A DNA stretch of 64,000 nt from the NCBI RefSeq assembly GCF_037975245.1, contig NC_092580.1, positions 5,928,501 to 5,992,500 on the forward strand, read 5' to 3'. Under the pieces are notes generated by a model that did no database searches, was not told the DNA's origin, and saw only the letters and a list, made by a program, of their open reading frames with translations. Made by a program: the position numbers and the translations under genes. The stretch comes from Apostichopus japonicus (Eukaryota > Echinodermata > Holothuroidea > Aspidochirotida > Stichopodidae). This document shows, in pieces, positions 1-9,542 of this stretch (position 1 is the stretch's first letter; each line of letters starts with the position of its first letter).

Positions 1-2690
1 TGCCTTGATAGAAGGATTTACACTATTAAGAGGGGATCGGACAACTCAATCCGGGAAAGGAAAAGGGGGTGGGGTGTGCATATACGTGAATCAGAAGTGG
101 TGCCACCCGAATAATGCCCATATTAAACGTCACTCATGTTCCCCCAATATCGAGATTTTAACTGTCACATGTCGCCCTTATTACTTGCCACGGGAGTTTT
201 CTCACGTTATTATCCACACTGTCTATGTTCCACATCGCAATGTTGCCAAATCAGCGGCAATGGAACTCATTGACATTATTGATAAATTTGAAACCTCCGC
301 GCCGGATGCTCTCACTATAATCAACGGTGATTTTAACCATTGTAATCTCAGACGAAGCAGTGTGCATTATTATCAACAAGTCAAGTGTGCCACCCGCGAA
401 GCTGCAACCCTGGACTTGCTCTATACAAATGTGAAAGACGCTTATCTGTCCGTCCAACTTCCCAAACTCGGTAGAGCAGACCATAATCTGGTTAATCTGA
501 TGCCCAGATATCGACCCATCGTGAAGAGGGAGAATCCCCGTGTAATCCATGTACAACAATGGAACAATGACGCTGTTGATCATCTGCGGGCTGAGTTGGA
601 CAGTACAGACTGGGATATGTTTGTGGAGGCCAGCGCTGACCTGGATGAACTGACACGTACAATAAGTGATTACATATCTTTCTGTGTTGACAATACCATC
701 CCTAAGAAGGAAGTCAAAGTTTTCCCAAATAACAAACCGTGGATCACAAAGAAGGTGAAGAATATCATCAACAAGAAGAAGGGCCTATTCAAGAGGGGTG
801 ACTCGGGCGCACTGAGGGAGGTACAAAAGGAGCTTAAAAGAGTGATCGCCCAGGAGAAAGCCGCTTACCGGGACAAGATAGAGAAACTGTTCACAAACAA
901 TAACATGAAACGGGTCTGGGAGGGTATTCGCCTTATGAGTGGCTACAGTAATAACTCTAGTTCTCGCCACATACCAGAAATGAGCCATGATTATGCCAAT
1001 GATTTGAATCACTTTTATAACCGTTTTGACCAGCAAGATTTTACAGATGAATATAGTAAGCTTCAAACCTTATTGACAAATTATACTTGTGACGTAGTGG
1101 TGTCCGAGGGGGACGTTAGTCGGCAGTTTTCCAGGTTAAACCCATCTAAGGCTGCTGGACCCGATAATGTCCAACCTAAGGTTTTGAAGCATTGTGCAAT
1201 AGAGCTGGCTCACATTTTTACTGTAATTTACAATTTGTCCTTCAAAACTGGGGAGGTGCCTTATCTTTGGAAGCAATCCAGTATTATTCCAGTGCCAAAA
1301 TGTTCTGTCATCTCTCGTATGAACGACCTTCGCCCTATAGCGTTAACTGCAGTGCCAATGAAGGTATGCGAGCGTTTATTCTTAAATCATTTTAATCCTC
1401 TAGTTGCTCCATTTTTAGATCCTTTACAGTTTGCTTACAAGGCTAGCCGTAGTTGTGAAGATGCCATACTGCTACTTCTTCAATGCCTGTACTCACACTT
1501 AGAGCACCATGGCAATTCTGCACGCGTGATGTTCTTTGACTTCTCTTCTGCATTCAACACTATTCAGCCTCACAATCTTGCTACAAAGCTTATCAACATG
1601 GGCATCCCACATGGGTTTATTCACTGGATTGTCAAGTATCTCACAAATCGCACCCAATTTGTCAAACTCGGTCCCAACTGTCGATCTAACATTATTACCT
1701 CCAACACCGGAGCGCCGCAAGGCACAGTTCTAGCTCCGTTTCTTTTCACCTTGTACACGTCTGACTGCAGATCCCAGGAGAAGATATGTCCCATCATCAA
1801 GTTTGCCGATGACACAGCCATGGCTGGTCTCATTCGTGGTAATGATGATGGGGCATATCTCTGCCAGCTGCAGTCATTCGTTGACTATTGTGACAGTAAC
1901 TTCTTGCAATTGAATATTTCTAAAACGAAGGAAATGATCATCGACTTCCGCCTTAATGCTGTTGAATCTCCTCCAGTCATGATCAAGGGTAAAGAAGTTG
2001 AAAGGGTTCACTCCTACAAGTATCTGGGTATTCACCTCAACAATAGCTTAACATGGGATGGTCACGTGGATGCCCTGGTTAAGAAGTTAAATACCAGGTT
2101 ATATTGTCTCAGAAAGTTGTCCAAATTCAACGTACGTACCGATATAATGCAAATGTTTTATAATTCTATTATTTGCGGAGTTTGGAGATACTGTCTTATA
2201 TGTTGGGGTGGGAATGTCACTAAAGTCGAGAAGGACCGTATCGATCACATAATTAGAAAAGCTGGGGGAGTCATTGGAGGTCAACAGCATACAGTCGACT
2301 CGGTGTACCAGTCACTGCTTCAAACAAAGCTAGATTCAGTTTGGAATGACTGTTGCCACCCCCTTCACTGTTATCTTAATGACAATGTAATTAACAGAGG
2401 CAGTGGCAGACTGAGACAGCCGTACACGAGAACTAATCGCTATCGTAACTCGTTCACTCCCCGTGCAATCAAACTTTTCAATGTCAACTTACGTCGCTAG
2501 GCTGTTGCAATAATCTTTTATCTTGTCCTTGTCTTACTGTTTATCATTCTCATTCTTTAATCTCCATCTGTATATATATATCCTGTTGTATTTTCCTATG
2601 CTCATTTATTTTTGTACTGTTTTGAACTTTTATGTGCGAGACACTAATTTCCTTATTTGGAGCAATAAAGTTTTACTTACTTACTTAAAT
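1..2690 (+). mobile_element. Non-LTR retrotransposon (LINE), 3' part, cut by the window edge
   Basis: The element runs in from the left edge and comprises the C-terminal endonuclease region, the whole reverse transcriptase, a short 3' UTR (2501-2672) and a terminal TTAC tandem tail at about 2673-2688, just after an AATAAA-like signal (2664-2669). A short tandem tail instead of poly(A) is common in CR1/L2/Rex1-type LINEs. The reading frame has no stop or frameshift over 2.5 kb, so this is a recent copy. It lies beyond RAD52 exon 5, probably within the next RAD52 intron and antisense to that gene, but the following RAD52 exon is outside the window. The 5' end and the target-site duplication cannot be seen. 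Confidence 0.9.
2..2500 (+). CDS. LINE ORF2-type polyprotein: AP-like endonuclease (partial) plus reverse transcriptase
   Basis: The frame is open from the window edge to the TAG at 2498-2500 (about 832 codons); the true start is upstream. Residues 1-165 are the C-terminal part of an exonuclease/endonuclease/phosphatase domain: GGGVCIYVN, the IINGDFN motif and the terminal GRADHNLV block with the catalytic-type D-H pair. Residues about 370-680 form the reverse transcriptase: NPSKAAGPDNVQPKVL, RPIALTAVPMKVCERL, FFDFSSAFNTI (first catalytic Asp), TGAPQGTVLAPFLF and FADDTAMAG (catalytic Asp pair), followed by the thumb-like KYLGIHL block. FFDFSSAFNTI recalls Rex1/CR1-group elements; the family assignment is inference. 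All visible catalytic residues are intact, so the encoded enzyme could be functional if the 5' part is intact. Confidence 0.92.
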   Translation, partial: ALIEGFTLLRGDRTTQSGKGKGGGVCIYVNQKWCHPNNAHIKRHSCSPNIEILTVTCRPYYLPREFSHVIIHTVYVPHRNVAKSAAMELIDIIDKFETSAPDALTIINGDFNHCNLRRSSVHYYQQVKCATREAATLDLLYTNVKDAYLSVQLPKLGRADHNLVNLMPRYRPIVKRENPRVIHVQQWNNDAVDHLRAELDSTDWDMFVEASADLDELTRTISDYISFCVDNTIPKKEVKVFPNNKPWITKKVKNIINKKKGLFKRGDSGALREVQKELKRVIAQEKAAYRDKIEKLFTNNNMKRVWEGIRLMSGYSNNSSSRHIPEMSHDYANDLNHFYNRFDQQDFTDEYSKLQTLLTNYTCDVVVSEGDVSRQFSRLNPSKAAGPDNVQPKVLKHCAIELAHIFTVIYNLSFKTGEVPYLWKQSSIIPVPKCSVISRMNDLRPIALTAVPMKVCERLFLNHFNPLVAPFLDPLQFAYKASRSCEDAILLLLQCLYSHLEHHGNSARVMFFDFSSAFNTIQPHNLATKLINMGIPHGFIHWIVKYLTNRTQFVKLGPNCRSNIITSNTGAPQGTVLAPFLFTLYTSDCRSQEKICPIIKFADDTAMAGLIRGNDDGAYLCQLQSFVDYCDSNFLQLNISKTKEMIIDFRLNAVESPPVMIKGKEVERVHSYKYLGIHLNNSLTWDGHVDALVKKLNTRLYCLRKLSKFNVRTDIMQMFYNSIICGVWRYCLICWGGNVTKVEKDRIDHIIRKAGGVIGGQQHTVDSVYQSLLQTKLDSVWNDCCHPLHCYLNDNVINRGSGRLRQPYTRTNRYRNSFTPRAIKLFNVNLRR

Positions 2691-2931
2691 GTCATTTTGC
2701 CTTTCCGAAACTTTTCAGAACTCAACAGAAATATATTTCCATCAACATATGAATAAAACATTAAAAATGCCACTTTATGGGCAAGGACAAATATAATAAT
2801 TTAAAGATATAACTGGAAGTGGACGTTAGTAACTTACAACTTACTACCAAAACTTATGTAACATGAAGCTCAAGTAGTCAAGTCCAAACAGAGAACAAAC
2901 TTTTACAGAAGAAAAGCAAACTCTGACTTAC

Positions 2932-5900
2932 TTGAGAGCTCTCTTCAAGCCATCAGTCACTGCCTCCTTTCGTGCTTTTTCCAGAGAAAGCGCTTTTGAT
3001 CTCATTCCTTCGCTGACTCCATAACCAACATCCTCATGGTACATGCCATCCTAAGATAAATAGAGAACAAATTTGTCACCAGTTAAGTGTAAGCTAGCTA
3101 CCCAATCATTACAAACAGAAGGTTGTCTTCAGTATATGTTTACAATATTTTATTTCACATCAGGTTCACACATGAGATGAATGTAATTTCTCATACAAAT
3201 CTTCTTCTTGCCTAGAGAGTTGCAACAATTAAAAACTTCTGCCAAGATACTCACATGCAAGGCCAACAGATGCATTTGTTATGGTATAAACTCTGTTTTT
3301 GGTATAAACTCTGGTTATGCTATAAACAGAATGTTGGCTTTAGAAGTGCTTAAACATCTTTCATGAGTGTACAGTAAACAGTTGCAAACTATGCTCTGTT
3401 CATGCAAGAGATACAACCATCTGCTTTGAGTAAAAAAAAACACTAAGAAAAGGTAATCTGTAATCACAATTCACTTTAAAATGGAGAAAAAAACATTCAA
3501 CTCTCTTTCATTGATTCATTGACTAAATCAGCCCTTCAAGCATCAGTCAGTGTCTAAGACAAATTGCTGTGGTGCCATAAAAACTTGCATTCATCTCACT
3601 CTTGAAACCATCCATCAGTCCTCCCTGACCCCACCCCCATCCTAACAAAAATAGGATTGATTGTATTGATGGAGGTTTTACAAAGAGTAACACTGAAGAA
3701 AACTTAACAGATATGAAGAAATAATTGCTTCGATACCTTAAGTTCAACTCTGACTTGAGAAGTCACTCCAACATAAAACTTCCCATTCATGTGATCAACA
3801 AAATCTGCAAGATAAGACAAAGCATTTATTGCAATAGGCATGTAGCTTTATTTCATACTGATCATAATAATATCTACCATGTGAAATACATTATGCTAAA
3901 TTTGTAATACATCTATATACGCCTTTCAAGCTTTTTATGTTCATGGACTCACTGCATCAAGGTGAGAATGTGTTAGAACATTCAATTCATTAAAATGACC
4001 AGCCTCAGTTTTTGGCAAATCATCATTCAATTGAATTTAGCAGAAAACTTTGCTTTAATATTTCTGACAATACTACAATATGGGAAAAGGAAACTTCATT
4101 AGCAAATAGCTTAGCTCCAATGACATACACAGTGCAGACCAATCATTGGTCTATATGAGAGCAATACTGCTTTAGTTTAAGTAGTTGCAAAAAATAACAA
4201 CAGGTTTAGAGTTTTTGAAATACTTACCGTAAGTAATGAATTCAGTTAAAATTCTGATGTTTAATGTTTAAAACAATCCCTTTCACTTTATAACCATCAA
4301 ACTTACCAACACTTTGGTTAGTCACAGAGTGAGACCAACCATTAAACCCAAAGAGCTCATTGGCCAACTGAACCAGTTTCCACCCTTCAATGTAGGCAAG
4401 CTGACAAAAATGATATAAATATGATGAAATGAGAACATGAAACTGAAAAATTTTCACGATATAATGGAGTACTATTTTTAAAGTTCCAAAACAGTGAAAG
4501 CTCACCAAACTATTTAGAATTATAATTGCAAAGGTAAACACCATTGCATTTTTGTGCAACTGTAGCAAGCCTTTGTGTAAATCACAAAGGATAGAAACTT
4601 AAGCTCTGATTAAAACCACTTGTAGAATTGTAATCTATCATATATGAGCATCATAAAAAATGTGAATTTACTGCATACCTTTTGGCCTCCTGGTCCACTT
4701 CTCTGACTTATAAAACCAGGACCCAACTTTTGACGCAAAGCTTTCTGAATGGCATCATGCTCTTCTAAGGTAAATTCTATCTAATAACAGAAGTTAACAA
4801 AAAACACTGAAAGAAGCAGTTATGATAAATTAGTTTACTAACCATAGTAATCAAGAAAAATGAGGCATCCTTCATGTTGATCCTATACTACTCAATCCTG
4901 TCACTGTTTTGAACATCAATCTTTACCACAAAATGAATTATAGCAACAGGATAAGCATAGCAACCAAAACTGGAACGCTAAAAGGTTGCCACAAATCAAT
5001 GCAACTCCAAGTTTCTGCTGTGGTTTGTTAAAATTTTTACAGATTTTCAGATTTTTGTAATAAAATTTGTTTGCTGTTGCATTGTACTTCGTACGGTAGG
5101 TTATTCAGTGGTCTGAATAGGGTGAATATTTAATGGCAATATGATTGCCACAATTAGTAGAAAACATTACGTCTTTAAACTTGGACTGTCAGGTCAAATG
5201 TTGTTTTTTAAAAAAATTTCTTAAAAAGGGGGTGTATTTATCTTTATTTTTCAGAAAAGAGTGCATGAATGCACATGTAGTTGCTTCGCTTTCTGAATGG
5301 AGTTTAATCGAAACTTCAGAAAATGTTATATTTGTCATCATCACCTTTGTTTGGTGGTAAGGATAAGTATATTTCCTCCCAATTCATTAGATATTGACAC
5401 AAAAGAAAATGTTTCTCTTTATTGTGTCTCTTACTCTTAGAGTTGTCTAACTATGCTGCTGCTGTTCAAAAAGAAATGATTTCTTACTTCCTGAAATCAA
5501 TATCTTGTCATAAAAGAGTTAGTGAAGATTGCAGTACATGAGCTGGAACCCTGGAAGCTCAGTCTGATTGAATGTTCTCAGTTATACTGGTAAGTCCTAG
5601 AGCTACCCTCAACTTAACTTTCATTTATAGCGCAATTCATTACATGATAAGTTACGTTGTAACTTGTAGAGCCAATTACGTGACGGAATGTAGTGCATCA
5701 AGTCATTCTAATACAACAAAAGTAACATCACAACCTAACATAAGTTAGACTTTGCTTCCGTTAGACTAACTGTTGGGCCTTTTGTAACTATATAGCCTAG
5801 GTCTAACTCGATTAGCCTACGTGTAAATCATTTCGTGCAATGGGTTATTCATCAAAGTTACTATCGATTCGCATTAATACATTCAGCTACAGTTGCAGTT

Positions 5901-6018
5901 TACAAAGCATATATTCATTACGGTTCGGTCAAGTTTTTACATTAAATAGCAGCTTGTAAGAAATAGTTCATAAACATACCTTCCCAAAACCGTTGTTTTT
6001 TGTTGAGTTATTATCCAT
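2932..6018 (-). CDS. RAD52: RAD52, DNA repair protein, N-terminal exons 1-5 (continues left)
   Basis: Five coding exons on the minus strand: 6018-5980, 4780-4679, 4400-4307, 3804-3737 and 3050-2932. All introns are GT...AG and the phases fit (0, 0, 1, 0, then 2 at the last donor). They encode about 140 aa of the RAD52 single-strand annealing domain, including [66 protein letters not shown] and [18 protein letters not shown]52 forms a ring that binds single-stranded DNA, anneals complementary strands and supports RAD51 loading in homologous recombination in the nucleus. The ATG at 6018-6016 begins a short 13-codon first exon ([13 protein letters not shown]), shorter and more polar than the vertebrate start, so the exact start is less certain. 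The rest of the domain and the RPA/RAD51-binding C-terminus lie beyond the window. Confidence 0.95.
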
Positions 6019-9000
6019 TGGTTATTGTCGTTCCCAAATACCACTTTAGTTTGTAGCTTTTGAAGTTGCCGCCGGATTTATAAATCTACGGAATACGCAC
6101 TGGAATCTGAGTGTTCCCGTGCTATAGAAATTGAAGTAGTTCAATTTCTATGATCCATGAATGGACCCATATACAAAACAACTCGGGACTTGGAAACTGC
6201 TATTTTTGAGGTTGGATGATAAAACGACTTGAAATGCAGGCGTGTATACCCGGCCTTTGCGGAGGAAGGAGAAAACCAATGTTTTCCTTATTTTAAGAGT
6301 CAGTTAATTTAATTTTAATTAACGCGCCTTTACCCTCTGTTACATATTCGAATTTCATGGGTGGGGCTAAATATTTTCATAAAGTCCGTTCTCTGGGGAG
6401 GGGTAAAGAAAATGTTTGTGGCATATTCCCCGTTTCGTCCCTGGAAATGTCTTCACCTTTTAATATGGTCCATCATTTATGTGTAGACCCCTTCCCACAT
6501 GCTGCTTGCTACGTCTTTGTACTCAGTAAGAATGTTACTGTCTTAAACTTGTTCTACAAGAAAGTGTGGCCTGATAGCAATTTCATTTCGCAGCTATAGC
6601 CATGGAGCTATAACTCCATGGAACAACTAAATTGTTACTCCAGACCTGAACCGTGAAGTCACAATCACGATATCTCACCGGGAATATGAAACTAAGATGT
6701 AATAACTTGATTTCGATAAAGGCTTTTTGGCTAATTCTGATTAGCAAGGTGAACGATCCAAAAAAGTCCATGCAATAACAAATGAGGGGATGAACACATA
6801 TCACTACACGTACCCAACTATGGCGTCGGTCAAGGGGTGGCCTGGGGGGGGGGGGTCGGACACGCCCTCCCAAAAAAATGGTGCCACCCCAGGTGTTCTC
6901 CCCCATCAGATGCGATTTGTAGATTTACATCTAAGGACCCTAAATTGATCAAAAATTTCTCAAATTTCCCAAAAGGGGGTTATACCTCCCCCCTCCTTAA
7001 TCCCCTTCCCAGGATATTCCCCTTATTAAGTGTTGTGTCTTCCCTGTGCCAACTGAGATTGAAATGTCTGGCGACGCCAACCCCCCCCCCCCAACTCTTC
7101 CCTCCACACGCACAATTGAAATTGAACGTATTTTTGTTCCTGTTCCTACGCTCATGGGCTACTTGGTTTTCCAATGACAGAAATTTTGCAAACATTCGCT
7201 AAATTGTGGGGGGGGGGGGGGCGGGTTAAAGGGACGACACACCCGACCATGCATCAGCTTTAGCTGATATGTAAGAGATCTTTCTTCCGTTTGGGAAATA
7301 TCCTAGTTTAAAAGTCGTGTCCGGGAGTTGTCATTTGTAAATAAAAAATGTAACTTAAAAAGATGAAAACAAATGTGGCTCGATGTTGTTATGTTTAGAC
7401 TTGATCAAGTCTCCATACAAGTCACATGTAAAGAAATATTAAATTGATGATATTTCCTAACTGGAATAAAATATTTCTTAGCTATTTGCGGAAGTTGTTC
7501 ATGACAGCTATCTATATCTCATAGATCAATCATGATGTTTGTGTTTGTGTCTCAAAGGCAACATGACTGATTATGCAGTGAAATAAAAGACACCGCATTA
7601 CATGTTTAGTATTGCTAATGATGCATAACATGAAGTGCCCTTAAAAGTTGGGACTATTGCAACCGTGACTCATGCTTGAACCGTAAATTTGACTTTCACA
7701 TTGAGGGACCACATGTTCATGACTTAACTGAACAAAATTCTTGAAACTGATTTGCAACAATCATCTTACTAACCTCTCAAGTTTTATAATGTTTCTTCTT
7801 CGCCATACATTACTGTTTCGTGGAAATGCGAACCCATTTGATGATGGTTAGAATGAAAAAGCCTGATCGAGCCATGCAGGGCACGGCATCTGCAGGTTAG
7901 CTAGATATTTTTTTTTAATCATAACAGACAATATCATTTTGGTAAATTGATATTGGTGAGGAGGACAAGCAAACCATGCATTTTGGAAGCTTATTATTGA
8001 ATACTGGTAACTACTTATATTATTAATATTGGGAGGTTGCTCCAGACCTGTGCAATGCCACCCTCCCGGGATGTACCCTTACGCTAGGGAACAAGTAAAA
8101 ATGTTATTATTTTAAATAAATTTAATTCACGGTAACTGAGCTTTTCCCCAGAAGAGGAATATTCTTCTGGGGTTTGACTCATAAGCCCTCTAGCCACCGG
8201 GTTCCTAAACAAGGGGCCCCTCCCTCTGCCAGGGCTGAAGCCTCCTCCCAGTTAAAAAAAATGTAATGTCTAGGGAACATTTTAAATTATTTTTGGCGCA
8301 GGTTTTATGAATTAAGTATTTAAGCAAAAACTTGGATTAGGAGATCAAGGAGAAAGGTGTTTAAAAAAAGATTGAAATACGTAGTTCATCAAAAAGTGGT
8401 ACTGTATTTGCTGTTTCTAGGAGCTTTCTGGTAGCAATGTAACTGTTGGCAGATTCTGAGGGCTTAATAAATAATGTTTAATTGTGAAATTACACCTACT
8501 ATAACTTAAGTATGAATTAAGTATTTCAGCAAAAACTTGGATAAGGAGATCAAGGAGGATGGTGTTTTAAAAAAAAATGAAATCATTAGTTGATCAAAAA
8601 GTGGTACTGTATTTGCTGTTTCTAGGAGCTTTCTGGTAGCAATGTAACTGGGACAGATTCTGAGGGCTTAATTATTAATACTGTTTAATTGTGAAATTAC
8701 ACCTATTATAACTTAAGGCAGTAGGCCTATATGCCTCCTTAGTTGTACTTATAGGTAAAACATTTTAGTTGTATATTTGTAATAAAATCAAATCCTCCAT
8801 GCTTTACCGGTAGTGACGTTAATATATGCTTCATAAAATTTAGCATATTGCCAAGGGTGATTTCTAGGTAAAAAAATTCTTTGCTGGGGGTGAAGTTGAT
8901 CGTGAAAAGATTAATTCTATAGTCCTCGGTCGAGTCATTAAAATAAATAAGGGATTACTAGCTTAGATTTATTCGGAACTCATTTTGAACAATAACAACG

Positions 9001-9542
9001 TCCTATATACAGTACCGTAAAGATTTAAAAACTAATATGCATATTCATTAGCGTCACACGCGACCGCAAAGTCTAACATGCCTGAGTGCACAAATCCAAA
9101 GAGCTGAGCCACTCAACAGCGAATCTTACAACCTTCTCTACGTACGAAGCTGTCCATAGGCTAGGCCTACATAGTATTCTCCACTGTACATGGATGTGTC
9201 TGATCAAACTGTTTAGTTAAAAAAGACGTGAAATTTGTGTATTGGATTTAAGTGAGTTTCTTGATTTGCACCGTACCGTTTCGGATCCTTCCGAGGGACA
9301 CTTTATTGGATTTATTTACAGTGGACTATATTGATACAAAGAGGACATTTAAGTCAGCCATGGCTTCCACAAAACTGGATTAAGTTTGATCCTTACAAGT
9401 TACAGTGCGAAACGGACAAAACGTTATCACAACCAACTTTAGAACATTATTAGCTGTTAACACTGTCGTCTTAATACAACAAATTTAATGCTATGAATTT
9501 TTAACCTTGTGTTTCTATGGTCAAACAGTTTCCGTGTTCACA
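6019..9542. other. Intergenic region between divergent RAD52 and the Ig receptor gene
   Basis: No coding region can be supported here; open frames are short and without recognisable domains. It holds the 5' flank of RAD52, homopolymer runs (G at 6844-6855 and 7208-7221, C at 7081-7092), a tandemly duplicated segment at about 8307-8717, and presumably the promoter and 5' UTR of the downstream Ig receptor. No defined promoter motif was identified. Confidence 0.6.
8307..8717. repeat. Two-copy tandem duplication, unit about 205 bp
   Basis: Copy 1 runs from about 8307 to 8511 and copy 2 from about 8512 to 8717. Shared blocks include ATGAATTAAGTATTT, GCAAAAACTTGGAT, AAAGTGGTACTGTATTTGCT, GAGCTTTCTGGTAGCAATG and GTGAAATTACACCTA in the same order and spacing, with scattered substitutions and small indels. 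The copies are clearly diverged, so the duplication is not an assembly duplicate. No coding content. Confidence 0.85.

Noticed and set aside
6357-7202. Several 70-120 codon frames on both strands
   Set aside because: They overlap each other on opposite strands, run through G/C homopolymers and lack domains.
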